Assembly (NCBI RefSeq): GCF_949987515.2
Contig: NC_082696.1
Span: forward strand, 62,442,447 to 62,506,446
Direction: 5' to 3'
DNA length: 64,000 nt
Source: Delphinus delphis
Lineage: Eukaryota; Chordata; Mammalia; Artiodactyla; Delphinidae
The translations under genes were made by a program, and so were the position numbers. Shown here piece by piece: positions 11,591 through 22,579 of the stretch. Below the pieces are notes generated by a model. The model had not been told where the DNA came from. It saw only the letters and a list, made by a program, of their open reading frames with translations, and searched no databases. Each line of letters starts with the position of its first letter. Position 1 is the stretch's first letter.

Positions 11591-12804
11591 AAATCCACAG
11601 TGGTACTAATAAGTAAATAAATGAATACATTAAAAAAATATATTATGCTGTTCTGACTTCCTTATGTTAATTGCTATTAAGGGCATTTCCAGTGAACTTT
11701 TTCTGGGTGCTAATGAGTATGCTTATGGTCCAATGAAGATTTGAAAAAAGGGAATCCATACCTGTGGATTAACCATAAACTCAATTGCAGGTGATTATGA
11801 CAAACCAAGTTTTCAAGTAGAATTTCCATTATGGTCATTCAATGCTAGAAACAAATTGAAATGCCAAATAATGTTCAGTTGAGTTGTGTCCTCAGATAAC
11901 ACTTTTCTAATTGCAGTTCTTGCTTTAGAGAACAGCAATTAGAAAATTACATATGCCAAGAAAAGAGGCTCAGAAAAGTCCTGGAGATTCTGGCTCACCA
12001 CGGTTAATGAAGTCATACAATCTGTCTTTACTTAGTAGGGTTTTTAAGCAGAGAACAGCTGAAAAGTAAGGCCCATTTAAAATGAAATTACAGAAAGGCA
12101 GAAAAGACTTTGATAAATATATTTGAAAGAGTAGTATTTTTTCACCTGTTCATGTGGCGAACATCTGTGGATTTTTGGGCAATTCGTGTTTCCACTCTAA
12201 AAGAATCTCCTAGTTCAAAGTCTCATCCTCCCTTGTATCTATTTCTTTGAAGTGTTCCCTTGGATCCCTTAAACTATGGGTAGCCAAATGATTTTGGCAT
12301 GTGGGATATAGATTCAATACAAACTGAGTCTCAGGATTCAATGTTTTGTCTTGTAGTCTGTCACTACCTGCTTATACTTTTAACCAGGTTGTTTGACCAC
12401 TTAGCCTTGCAGTTAAGCAGAAGTCCTACTTTCACAGGCAAAACAATAGTATAACATTGAGACTCTTTACTCATATATTTTCACATGAAAAGAAATAGAA
12501 AAAAAGATGGTGAGATTGTTAACTGATGGTGATAATAGATAATAGACAATAGAGAAGGTATGCATGCTGATAGAGGAAGGTCCTCAGATATGCTTAAATG
12601 AAAGTGATTACACTACATAAATTTGGATATTGTCAGTAGTGAAATGCAGCTTGCTCTTTGAAATTTAATTCTGTGTTTCCCCCTCAAATTAATAAAGTTA
12701 TTCCTCGGAATTTATGCTAAATGAATATTTAAAATTTTTCTCTTTTTTGGAAAGGTTACAATGTATTTAGAAATATAGAAATTTAAAATAAGAAAAGGCT
12801 GATC
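11591..12804. other. Unassigned AT-rich DNA
   Basis: No gene or named repeat found, apart from the hairpin at 11903-11946 listed separately. Confidence 0.4.
11903..11946. repeat. 44-nt hairpin (12-bp perfect stem plus 5-bp inner stem)
   Basis: TTTTCTAATTGC at 11903-11914 is the exact reverse complement of GCAATTAGAAAA at 11935-11946. Inside it, after one A-A mismatch, GTTCT at 11916-11920 pairs with AGAAC at 11929-11933, leaving an 8-nt loop. The stem is short for a canonical pre-miRNA. It is not within any repeat I recognise. Confidence 0.8.
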
Positions 12805-12820
12805 AAAACTCAGATAATGA
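12805..12820. repeat. CHR SINE target-site duplication, left copy
   Basis: aaaactcagataatga, 16 of 16 identical to 13031-13046. Confidence 0.95.
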
Positions 12821-13030
12821 GGGCTTCCCTGGTGGCGCAGTGGTTGGGCGTCCGCCTGCCGATGCAGGGGACACGGGTTCGTGCCCCGGTCCGGGAAGAT
12901 CCCACATGCCGCGGGGCGGCTGGGCCCGTGAGCCATGGCCGCTGAGCCTGTGCGTCCGGAGCCTGTGCTCCACAATGGGAGAGGCCACAGCGGTGAGAGG
13001 CCCGCGTACCACAAAAAACAAACAAACAAA
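12821..13030 (+). mobile_element. CHR SINE (short form), full length
   Basis: Glu-tRNA-derived SINE in sense orientation. The head 'gggcttccctggtggcgcag' contains the A box, and the B box is 'gggttcgtgcc' near 12874. The GC-rich body and an A-rich tail (caaaaaacaaacaaacaaa) follow. It is flanked by a perfect 16-bp duplication, so this copy is recent. The tRNA-like head is a pol III promoter by descent and does not encode a functional tRNA. Open frames on both strands across it are incidental. Confidence 0.95.
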
Positions 13031-13046
13031 AAAACTCAGATAATGA
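13031..13046. repeat. CHR SINE target-site duplication, right copy
   Basis: aaaactcagataatga, identical to 12805-12820. Confidence 0.95.
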
Positions 13047-13584
13047 AGTAATCCTTCTAAACATTCAACCAAGTATTGAACTGATCTTACTTCTATGAAT
13101 AAAAGCCATCATATTGTTTCATCATTTATTGTGCAGAACATTTTAACCCAGGAATAGAAAGTGTAATTGTTAAGGTAATTTTATTATTTGTGTTTGATAT
13201 ATTAATGTATTTTGATCTATAGCACCAGAATGTTGATAGATGACCATCTTTTTAGTTTTTAAGAGAAAAGATAAAAGCTTTACATATTTCACCTTTAAGA
13301 CAGGAAAATATGTCTGTTTAGCATAATTTAATATTTATTATATTGTATTCTCATAGGCAATTCATTTTTAAATACAGAAATATTTACCTACCTTGCTTCA
13401 CCTTAGCAAGGATTTAAAAGAGATAATTTACACTGTATCATGACCATTTATTCTTTTTATTCTTTTAAACTGTCCAAAGAAACATATTTATTTATAAGCT
13501 GAAACTGTATGGTGATTAAATTGATTATATATATATTTTAGTTATGTTCCCCTTGAAAATTATAATGATAATTATCATAACAAT
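13047..13584. other. Unassigned AT-rich DNA
   Basis: No gene or named repeat seen. Confidence 0.4.
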
Positions 13585-13815
13585 GATTATTAACATGTAT
13601 TGATCAATTAGTATGTGCAAGGTGATGTTCTAAGAATCTTTTATTAACTCATTCAAAACACACAAAATCCACAAAATATACATGCTACCATACCAAATTT
13701 AATTTGGGGAAGTAAAGTACAGAAAGCTTAAGATACTGCCCCAAGATGATACAGCTTGTAAATATTGGAGTCAGGATTTGAACCATGCATTCTTAACCCA
13801 CTTTCTAAAATTTAA
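13585..13815 (-). repeat. MIR SINE, antisense
   Basis: Antisense MIR order is visible: 'taacatgtattgatcaatta', 'gcaaggtgatgttctaagaa', 'ttattaactcattcaaaaca', 'cagaaagcttaagatactgc', 'tacagcttgtaaatattgga' and 'gtcaggatttgaaccatgca'. Confidence 0.7.
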
Positions 13816-14550
13816 ATCTACTTGACGAGCTTCGTTCCTGGTTAAAATCTTCTGTGTCATTTTTTAGGCTTGCCAGTAGGTGATTACAAAGACTTTACCT
13901 GCCAGGTCTCATGGGGTAAAGCTACCCCCCCACCTCATCCTTCCAACAGACACACACACACACACCCTAGCCTTGGTGTATAGCCAGAACGCTGCAGTTG
14001 CTCTCAAGGGAGTTGCAACCAAAGACTCAAGCTCCCCTGGCCACTCATGCTCCTGAGGATATCTCATTCCTAGCCTAGACATCTCATTTCTATCTCTTTC
14101 TGTCTAGGCTTTGGGCAGTTGTCCTCTTCAGGCACTTCTACCGAAGCCTCGTTATAGAAGAAAGGAAAGGAAGGGGAAACCTTTAAGACACTTTTTCCCG
14201 TCTGACTCAGTATCCAGTACTTTTCCACTCCTAGCCCTCTTCCTCATCCTCACACGAGGCTCAGGGTCTGTCAAACTGCTGGAGCCTTTTGTTCAGTATT
14301 CCATCAAAAGTGAGGTGATCCTCACGTCTGTGCTGATCTACCTAACCCTCACCTGGTGCACGCTTCCATGGGGGAAAATGGAACAGGGGAGTCAGCACTT
14401 TCTCCAGTTGAGACTATTGCTTATGTCATGGCAATGTAAGTGATTAAAGGCTTAACTCTTTCATTTTGCGCTTGTTTTTTTTAATGAGCTCCTCTGATAC
14501 CTGGCAGCTCATCTGAGCTCCTGACACTACTTGCTATACTTACTGTTGTG
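13816..14550. other. GC-richer segment of unknown origin with a short CA run
   Basis: This block is clearly richer in G+C than its surroundings and holds a (CA)8-type run at 13948-13965. It also contains a 110-codon open frame at 14111-14443 (+). The frame has a hydrophobic stretch but no domain I recognise. A 'gattaaaggcttaactcttt' phrase near the end resembles an LTR polyadenylation region, so an old solo LTR is possible. I do not call a gene. Confidence 0.35.
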
Positions 14551-14554
14551 ATAT

Positions 14555-15865
14555 AATTAGATCTGGATTCAGAAAGTTCATTTTAACTGTGATATGGTGA
14601 AATGATTGGAACAGAATGAGACTAGGAGTCTTTGCAGAAATCTAAGTGAAACCTGATGCTGTTGTACATTAAATTAGTGCAGTGTGATGGAGAAAGGTAG
14701 ACATATTAGAGACATATTTATTAGGTAGAATCAACAGGGCTTGGTGATTGATTGGAGATAGCAGAATGAGGATGAGGGAGAGATTAGGGATACATTATGC
14801 CAAAATTCATGTTGAAGTCCTAATCCCTAATACCTCAGAATGTAAGTGTATTTGGAGATACGGTCTTTAATTAGTTAATAAAGTTAAAACAAGGCCTTTA
14901 GTTTGGGCCCTGATCCAGTATGACTGGCATCATTAATAATAAGAAGAAATTTGAACACAGGTACAGAGGCAAGATCATATGAAGACTTAGGAAGAAGATA
15001 GTCATTTACAAACCCAGAAAAGAGACCTCAGACAAAACCACCCTTGCCAACACCTTGATCTTTGATTTATGTCTTCCAGAATTGTGAGAAAACAAATCTT
15101 CTGGTAAGCCACCCAATATGTAGTACTTTATTTTGGCAACCCTAACAAATAATACAGGGTGATGTCCAATTTTTTGACTTAGGAAACTTGATGTTCGGTA
15201 GTTGTGCTCCCTGATATATGAAGTTTGGGAGGAAGAGTGATCTGGGGAATGGGAAGCAGACTGATAGGTTCAGTTGAGTTGGAGGTCTCATTGTGCCTTC
15301 AAATTGAGAAGCCATACATATAACTCAGTCAACGGATCTGGGACTCAGAGAGATGTCTGTACTAGAAGTAGCAGTCTGTGAGTCATGAAGCAATATGTAA
15401 AATATCATTGAAACCTTATGCAAAAGGTGAAATCAGTCACAATATCTATATACTTGGATGTAGTTGTGTAGACTTGTCCTGTGTTTCTATTTCTGTAGAG
15501 TGCTATTAAGAACCTACAAAGGAGTACAGATAAAGCTAATGTCAGTGCTAAAAGAAAGTGCTTCATGAATGCAGAAAATAGAAGAGAGAATAAAGATAAA
15601 ATGCTTAGAACAGAAGGCGAGGGTCAGTGGAGGAGATCTACAAGGGCCATAATGAGTTAATCCTTATTTAAGCCTACAAAGGAATGCAGGGAGCCTTAAA
15701 GACCAAAGGAAACATTTAGGGAAGAGACCATTGAGAATCACTTAGAGTCCATTTGCTGACAGTTTACAGAACTTTTACAATTCCATTTTTGATGTATCAT
15801 TTGTGATTAGCATGGCAGGAGAATAATATGGATAGAACAGTAGGAGAATATACTAGAGAAGCTGG
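14555..15865 (-). mobile_element. L2 LINE internal portion, antisense (interrupted by MLT1)
   Basis: Blocks match antisense L2: 'gatctggattcagaaagttc', 'ttaactgtgatatggtgaaa' and 'gagactaggagtctttgcag' before the insertion; then, after 15160, 'tctgggactcagagagatgt' and 'gcagtctgtgagtcatgaag'. It is heavily decayed, with no coding capacity. Confidence 0.5.
14793..15160 (+). mobile_element. MLT1-type solo LTR (ERVL-MaLR)
   Basis: The order follows MLT1 LTRs: 'tgccaaaattcatgttgaag', 'cctaatccctaatacctcag', 'gtatttggagatacggtctt', 'gggccctgatccagtatgac', 'cttccagaattgtgagaaaa', 'taagccacccaatatgtagt' and a 'caaataatacag' end. No internal MaLR sequence flanks it, so it is solo. It splits an L2. 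Confidence 0.75.
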
Positions 15866-16741
15866 TATGTCATCAAAATGTGCCTTCAGGGGCAAAAATG
15901 TGGGTAGTGCTCTGTGGCAGCAGCAATATGCAGGCTGGCCAAGGGGTTGTAGAAGCCAGGAAAAACAGGATTTACACTTACAAAAGAAGCCATCCTAAGG
16001 CACAGGGCTTGCAGTGACAGGGACTGAAAGAGAGAAAAGGGATTTTTAACCTTCCCTCCTCTTGGTTCAACATATGAAAAGACACATATGAAAAGACAAA
16101 TTCAGATGCTTGATTCATCCTCCTTACAATTTCACAGTAGGTAAAATGACCTTTTGATTTTAATCTAGGTGCTTGCTTTTCCTCTTTGGTTTGAGAAAAC
16201 CAGGAGTTTTCCTTTAATAACTCTGTGCTCAAATTCATGAATTCTTTTCCAACATACTTGACCCAAATTCAATGTTGTCTAAAGTTTTGAATTATTTTTG
16301 CTAATTATGATGATGGCAGATGTTTAGGTGCAAATGTACTTTTGCAGTTGACACAGCTAAAGATTCAACTTCAAGATTCAAAACATGAAAATCATCAAAA
16401 TTTCTCTAAGTTCTTTCCTAAAGTCTGTGGAAAACATCTTGCATTTCTGTTTACTTTTTTGAACATATAAAATGACTATTGTGAACCGTGATGTAGAAAA
16501 ACACACTCAGCAATGGTAAAGCCTATTCAAAACTAGCCTCTCCAAAAGTCTACAACTTTTCAAGTTGTTGGAGTGCTACTAAAAAATATCAAACTGCAAA
16601 GATGCACTTTTAGAAATTATAAGTAATTTGTGCATCAAACAATATGTACAATAGTACTGTACAGTAAATTGGACCAGCTGCCTATTCCTACCATTACAGC
16701 TGGTTGCAAAGTATATAATTTATATTTTTGCAGTAGAAAGT
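15866..16741. other. Unassigned DNA
   Basis: No named repeat. An 86-codon minus-strand frame at 15978-16238 shows no recognisable domain. A directly repeated phrase 'acatatgaaaagacacatatgaaaagac' type duplication occurs at 16070-16098. Confidence 0.35.
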
Positions 16742-16753
16742 GGGAAGGCTTTT

Positions 16754-16955
16754 GCTTTTTTTTGCGGTACGCGGGCCTCTCACCGTTGTGGCCTCTCCTG
16801 TTGCGGAGCACAGGCTCCGGACACCCAGGCTCAGCGGCCATGGCTCACAGGCCTAGCCGCTCCGCGGCATGTGGGATCTTCCCTGACCGGGGCATGAACC
16901 CGTGTTCCCTGCATCGGCAGGCGGACTCTCAACCACTGTACCACCAGGGAAGCCC
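16754..16955 (-). mobile_element. CHR SINE (short form), antisense
   Basis: The reverse complement of the CHR SINE, with a T-rich tail on the left, the body, and the head ending 'ccaccagggaagccc' on the right. It is flanked by a 12-bp duplication gggaaggctttt at 16742-16753 and 16957-16968. The copy is slightly diverged (for example a degraded A box, 'actgtaccacc'). Confidence 0.93.
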
Positions 16956-16968
16956 AGGGAAGGCTTTT

Positions 16969-17695
16969 TAAAACTATATTCATGCATTTATAAAGAGCCT
17001 TTTCCTGTTTTATCTTTTTAACCATTGTAAGCTCAAAAGAGGTGGTATTTTGGCATTATGTTTAAGGTTAATCCCTATCTATTATAGTTAAAAGATCTAT
17101 CAGAGCACTTTGCCTATGACCTCTTATTCCATCCATATGAGTAGATGATTTAGACACATATTTACCTTCATGATATTCTTAAAATATGAGTTTTATTTTT
17201 AAAAAGGCATTGGCAATAACTAATAAAGGTATACTTGATAACAAATAATTGGCTCTTAAAATTTAGTAAATGGCATATATTGATCTAAAAAGTTAAAAAG
17301 AATGTTTCTATCAGTAAACTGAACAAGCTTCTGAATGGCACTGTTGCAATTTCTTTTGCTATTTCTTAGCTCTTTACATTTGTTATTTGATAACAAACAT
17401 ACAATGTAAGGTATGTTTATATATTAATCACTGGTTTCCAGTGTGTATAATGGAATGGCACGAAATCTGAGGAAAAGGTTAGATGTAGAACAACTGTTTA
17501 GAAAAAGAGACTTAATTTTGAGGTTTAGAATATCTGTCCCATTTCCGAACTTTTCTTTAAAAAGTTTGAAAATAATTCAATATTTGACTTGGATTGTAGG
17601 ATTCACTTTTTTAAATAGTGTCATGGGAAAACACAAAATGTAGATTAATATCTAGTGAAAATGTTAATGGCTTATGAAATTTTACTGATGATTTT
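16969..17695. other. Unassigned AT-rich DNA
   Basis: No gene or named repeat seen. A 66-codon frame at 17443-17643 (+) shows no known domain. Confidence 0.4.
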
Positions 17696-17698
17696 AGA

Positions 17699-17906
17699 TT
17701 TTTTTTTTTTTTTTTGCGGCACACAGGCCTCTCACTGCTGTGGCCTCTCCTGTCGTGGAGCACAGGCTCCGGACGCGCAGGCTCAGCGGCCATGGCTCAC
17801 GGGCCCATCTGCTCCGCGGCATGTGGGATCCTCCTGGACCGGAGCAGAAACCCGTGTCCCCCGCATCGGCAGGCGGACTCTCAACCACTGAGCCACCAGG
17901 AAAGCC
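17699..17906 (-). mobile_element. CHR SINE (short form), antisense
   Basis: A T tract at about 17699-17715, then the complete antisense CHR body and a head ending 'gccaccaggaaagccc'. Flanking duplication is not clear; only 'tagat' is shared on both sides. Several changes from the other copies suggest it is older. Confidence 0.9.
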
Positions 17907-18136
17907 CTAGATAATTTTAATGGTAAATTTACATGATCAAGTTACATAAATTTTAAGCTTTGGGGTATAAATACTCATATTATCCAACTTTATTCAAATA
18001 TTATTATGCATTTAGAATATGAACAGATTAATCTTAAATAATTTTTTTTTGCATCCTTCAATTCATAAAGATTCAAGTGATGTGCTTATGAGTAAATTAT
18101 ATAAATGAAAAAATATTGTGACCTGACTGACTTTAG

Positions 18137-18152
18137 TGTACCTCCTAATATT
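18137..18152. repeat. L1 target-site duplication, left copy
   Basis: tgtacctcctaatatt, identical over 16 bases to 21391-21406. Confidence 0.95.
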
Positions 18153-18558
18153 TTTTTTTTGAAGTTTTAAATTTTATTTATTTATTTATTTTTAACATCT
18201 TTATTGGGGTATAATTGCTTTACAGTGGTGTGTTAGTTTCTGCCTTATAACAAAGTGAATCAGTCATACATAAACATATGTTCCCATATGTCTTCCCTCT
18301 TGCGTCTCCCTTCCTCCCACCCTCCCTATCCCACCCCTCCAGGCTGTCACAAAGCACCGAGCCAATATCCCTGTGCCATGCGGCTGCTTCCCACTAGCTA
18401 TCTACCTTACTACGTTTGTTAGTGTGTATATGCCCATGACTCTCTCTCGCCCTGTCACAGCTCACCCTTCCCCCTCCCCATAACCTCAAATCCGTTCTCT
18501 AGGAGGTCTGTGTCTTTATTCCTGCTTTACCCCTAGGTTCTTCATGACATTTTTTTTC
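18153..18558 (-). other. L1 3' UTR
   Basis: This lies between the ORF2 stop and the poly-A tail. On the plus strand it carries C-rich tracts around 18300-18345 and 18465-18480, which are G-rich on the L1 sense strand. The end reads 'accccaataaagatgtt' on the sense strand. It differs from the 3' UTR of the L1 ending at 33300, so two L1 lineages are represented. Confidence 0.8.
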
Positions 18559-18978
18559 TTAAATTCCATATATATGTGTTAGCATACGGTATTTGTCTTT
18601 TTCTTTCTGACTTACTTCACTCTGTATGACAGACTCTAGGTCTATCCACCTCATTACAAATAGCTCAATTTCGTTTCTTTTTATGGCTGAGTAATATTCC
18701 ATTGTATATATGTGCCACATCTTCTTTATCCATTCATCCAATGATGGGCACTTAGGTTGTTTCCATCTCCGGGCTATTGTAAATAGAGCTGCAATGAACA
18801 TTTTGGTACATGACTCTTTTTGAATTTTGGTTTTCTCAGGGTATATGCCCAGTAGTGGGATTGCTGGGTCATATGGTAGTTCTATTTGTAGTTTTTTAAG
18901 GAACCTCCACTGTTCTCCATAGTGGCTGAACCAATTCACATTCCCACCAGCAGTGCAAGAGTGTTCCCTTTTCTCCAC
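18559..18978 (-). pseudogene. L1 ORF2p C-terminal part (third frame piece)
   Basis: A 139-codon open piece encodes the C-terminal segment of the L1 ORF2 protein. It includes the 'LPYDPAIPLLGIYPEKT' block and the 'MEYYSAIKRNE' block, and ends in the usual short tail before the stop. It is out of frame with the preceding piece, which it overlaps, so at least one small indel separates them around 18900-18980. The downstream Cys-rich motif of ORF2p lies mostly in the preceding piece. It is not a gene in its own right. Confidence 0.9.
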
Positions 18979-19834
18979 ACCCTCTCCAGCATTTATTGTT
19001 TCTAGATTTTTTGATGATGGCCATTCTGACTGGTGTGAGATGATATCTCATTGTAGTTTTGATTTGCATTTCTCTAATGATTAATGATGTTGAGCATTCT
19101 TTCATGTGTTTGTTGGCAGTCTGTATATCTTCTTTGGAGAAATGTCTATTTAGGTCTTCTGCCCATTTTTGGATTGGGTTGTTTGTTTTCTTGTTATTGA
19201 GCTGCATGAGCTGCTTGTAAATTTTGGAGATTAATCCTTTGTCACTTGCTTCATTTGCAAATATTTTCTCCCATTCTGAGGGTTGTCTTTTGGTCTTGTT
19301 TATGGTTTCCTTTGCTGTGCAAAAGCTTTGAAGTTTCATTAGGTCCCATTTGTTTATTTTTGTTTTTATTTCCATTACTCTAGGAGGTGGGTCAGAAAGG
19401 ATCTTGCTGTGATTTATGTCATAGAGTGTTCTGCCTATGTTTTCCTCTAAGAGTTTGATAGTTTCTGGCCTTACATTTAGGTCTTTAATCCGTTTTGAGC
19501 TTATTTTTGTGTATGGTGTTAGGGAGTGATCTAATCTCATACTTTTAAAAGTACCTGTCCAGTTTTCCCAGCACCACTTATTGAAGAGGCTGTCCTTTCT
19601 CCACTGTACATTCCTGCCACCTTTATCAAAGATAAGGTGTCCATATGTGCATGGGTTTATCTCTGGGCTTTCTATCCTGTTCCATTGATCTATCTTTCTG
19701 TTTTTGTGCCAGTACCATACCGTCTTGATAACTGTAGCTTTGTAATATAGTCTGAAGTAGGGAGCCTGATTCCTCCAGTTCCTTCTTTCGTTCTCAAGAT
19801 TGCTTTGGCTATTCGGGGTCTTTTGTGTTTCCAT
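18896..19834 (-). pseudogene. L1 ORF2p middle-to-C-terminal part (second frame piece)
   Basis: A 312-codon open piece continues ORF2p after the reverse transcriptase domain. Recognisable blocks are '[17 protein letters not shown]', '[12 protein letters not shown]' and '[13 protein letters not shown]'. Near its end is the Cys-rich '[18 protein letters not shown]' segment that marks the L1 C-terminal cysteine motif. The first 25 or so residues are read in a shifted frame. The join to the previous piece is an indel near 19770-19800. Confidence 0.92.
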
Positions 19835-21324
19835 ACAAATTGCAAAATTTTTTGTTCTAGTTCTGTGAAAAATGCCAGTGGTAGTTTGATAGGGATTGCA
19901 TTGAATCTATAGATTGCTTTGGGTAGTAGAGTCATTTTTACAATGTTGATTCTTCCAATCCAAGAACATGGTATATCTCTCCATCTATTTGTATCATCTT
20001 TAATTTCTTTCATCAGTGTCTTATAGTTTTCTGCATACAGGTCTTTTGTGTCCTTAGGTAGGTTTATTCCTAGATATTTTATTCTTTTTGTTGCAATGGT
20101 AAATGGGAGTGTTTTCTTGATTTCACTTTCAGATTTTTCATCATTAGTATATAGAAATGCCAGAGATTTCTGTGCATTAATTTTGTATCCTGCCACTTTA
20201 CCAAATTCATTGATTAGCTCTAGTAGTTTTCTGGTAGCATCTTTAGGGTTCTCTATGTATAGTATCATGTCCTCTGCAAACAGTGACAGCTTTACTTCTT
20301 CTTTTCCGATTTGGATTCCTTTTATTTCCTTTTCTTCTCTGATTGCTGTGGCTAAAACTTCCAAAACTATGTTGAATAAGAGTGGTGAGAGTGGGCCACC
20401 TTGTCTTGTTCCTGATCTTAGTGGAAATGCTTTCAGTTTTTCACCATTGAGGATGATGTTTGCTGTGGGCTTGTCATATATGGCCTTTATTATGTTGCGG
20501 AAAGTTCCCTCTATGCCTACTTTCTGCAGGATTTTTATCATAAATGTGTGTTGAATTTTGTCAAAAGCTTTCTCTGCATCTATTGAGATGATCATATGGT
20601 TTTTCTCCTTCAATTTGTTAATATGGTTTATCACATTGATAGATTTGCGTATATTGAAGAATCCTTGCATTCCTGGAATAAACCCCACTTGATCATGGTG
20701 TATGATGCTTTTAATGTGCTGTTGGATTCTGTTTGCTAGTATTTTGTTGAGGATTTTTGCATCTATGTTCATCAGTGATATTGGCCTGTAGTTTTCTTTC
20801 TTTGTGACATCCTTGTCTGGTTTTGGTATCAAGGTGATGGTGGCCTCGTAGAAGGAGTTTGGGAGTGTTCCTCCCTCTGCTATATTTTGGAAGAGTTTGA
20901 GAAGGATAAGTGTTAGCTCTTCTCTAAATGTTTGATAGAATTCGCCTGTGAAGCCATCTGGTCCTGGGCTTTTCTTTGTTGGAAGATTTTTAATCACAGT
21001 TTCAATTTCACTGCTTGTGATTGGTCTGTTCATATTTTCTATTTCTTCCTGATTCAGTCTTGGCAGGTTGTGCATTTCTAAGAATTTGTCCATTTCTTCC
21101 AGATTGTCCATTTTATTGGCATAGAGTTGCTTGTAGTAATCTCTCATGATCTCTTTTATTTCTGCAGTGTCAGTTGTTACCTCTCCTTTTTCATTTCTAA
21201 TTCTATTGATTTGAGTCTTCTCCCTTTTTTTCCTGATGAGTCTGGCTAGTGGTTTATCTATTTTGTTTATCTTCTCAAAGAACCAGCTTTTAGTTTTATT
21301 GATCTTTGCTATTGTTTCCTTCAT
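19690..21324 (-). pseudogene. L1 ORF2p reverse transcriptase region (first frame piece)
   Basis: A 544-codon open piece covers the L1 reverse transcriptase and part of the thumb. Seen in order: the 'KSPGPDGF' block near residue 120, 'YRPISLMN' near 180, '[10 protein letters not shown]' with the first catalytic Asp near 250, '[12 protein letters not shown]' near 310, and the active-site box near 353. That box reads FAED, not the family's FADD (codons at 20269-20280), a Glu for a catalytic Asp. The endonuclease domain is absent by 5' truncation. The last residues are frame-shifted. The element is dead as an autonomous LINE. Confidence 0.95.
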
Positions 21325-21390
21325 TTTTTTTTCATTTATTTCTGATCTGATTTTTATGATTTCTTTCCTTCTGCTAGCTTTGGGGTTTTT

Positions 21391-21406
21391 TGTACCTCCT
21401 AATATT
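21391..21406. repeat. L1 target-site duplication, right copy
   Basis: tgtacctcctaatatt, identical to 18137-18152. Confidence 0.95.
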
Positions 21407-22575
21407 AATATTTATCTCCTGAAAGTAGAATGCAAATGTGTAACTGAACATCTAATAAAATTCTGTGAGGAGTATTTCCAAGTTGTTGTTTCTTTTTTTT
21501 TTTTTTTTTTTGGTTATTTTACTGTCTGTTCTGTCTTTATTATGGTTCTGTTTTGATTAATGAGTGGTGACAAGAAATATACTCTCAGCATTTTGCCCAT
21601 ATTTCCAGGGTAAAATGAACTGACACCTAATGGAAGACCGTCTCCTGTGCACCCCAGCCCAAGTTGGGGGCTCTTGAGTGTACATGATGGAGGAGAGATT
21701 TCAGGCCTCCTGAAGAATGGAGGAAAATAATTTTCTTGTCTTTGGGCAAGATAAAAGGAAAGGGATTGCCTCTTCAGAAAAGCTACCTCTTCAAGAGCTT
21801 TCCTTAGTTCTTAACATGCCACCAGTTGACTGTAGTCTGGGAGGAGCAACTTGGGTTGCCAATAACCTAATTTAGCAGATTAAAAAAGAGGAAAAGACAA
21901 AGGCTAAGTTTCTTTGAAGTGAGCCCTTAGAAAATATTATTAACCCATTTTTGAACAACTGTCTTTACATACTTATATATAATTATGAAACTTCCATATT
22001 TATATCATTTTATTCAACTAGGTTCTATGCATTATGGAGTAGAATATTCCACATTTGAAAAGAAAATAAATCTAATCATTAAATAGGATATCAGAAGTAT
22101 AATTGTGGCTGCCTGAAATAAAGCTCATGGTCTCATTAAAACTTCTAGAAATGTAGTCATTTTAGTTACAAAAATAAAATGTTGACTTTTTTTCCATGTT
22201 TTATCCCTTTAACTTCCTATTCTTTTAGTCTGCCTTCGTTTCTCTAAAGATAGGGTACCCTCAAAGAGGTTATCCTTGTTGAGTCTTGTCTATAATGTGG
22301 GGTTAATATTAACTCTCCATCTTGATGATTGAGAATATTGGAGATGATAGCTCTAATGAGCCTAACACAGACCTGTTTATTATATTGTGCATGCTACTTT
22401 TAAAATCCCTCTGATGGTTTTTTCACACTCTGTTGCTCTGTGTAAGTAAATGAAAGATGATTGACTTTTTAAAGAATAAAGTGTAATATGATTCCTTTCA
22501 CTAGAAAAGTAGGTAGGTAAAGGATGTTTTTTGTTGTTAGCTTGAATAAAGATAACCTATGTTGTGGGTTATAAC
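21407..22575. other. Unassigned DNA
   Basis: Contains a long T run near 21491-21511. No gene or named repeat otherwise. Confidence 0.4.
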
Positions 22576-22579
22576 CTAA

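Larger units (their letters stand above)
18153..21390 (-). mobile_element. L1 LINE, 5'-truncated, 3.2 kb, antisense
   Basis: It has a T tract (antisense poly-A) at the left edge, the L1 3' UTR (about 18163-18558), then ORF2 running leftward from 21324. The right edge truncates the element upstream of the reverse transcriptase domain, so ORF1, the endonuclease and the 5' UTR are missing. A perfect 16-bp duplication flanks it. Long open stretches survive, which marks it as one of the younger elements here. It cannot move by itself. Confidence 0.97.

Noticed and set aside
12821..12905. tRNA-like sequence with A and B boxes
   Set aside because: It is the head of a SINE, with no intact cloverleaf acceptor stem, and is followed by the SINE body.
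12803..13072. Several overlapping open frames on both strands, Arg/Gly/Pro-rich, also seen at 16.6, 17.7, 29.2, 37.8, 40.5, 50.9, 55.1 and 63.5 kb
   Set aside because: They coincide exactly with CHR SINE copies; GC-rich SINE bodies lack stop codons by composition.
14111..14443. 110-codon plus-strand frame as a gene or exon
   Set aside because: No recognisable protein family; it lies in a block that may be an old LTR. Kept only as a composition oddity.
20048..20554. 168-codon plus-strand frame
   Set aside because: It is the antisense of the L1 reverse transcriptase frame.
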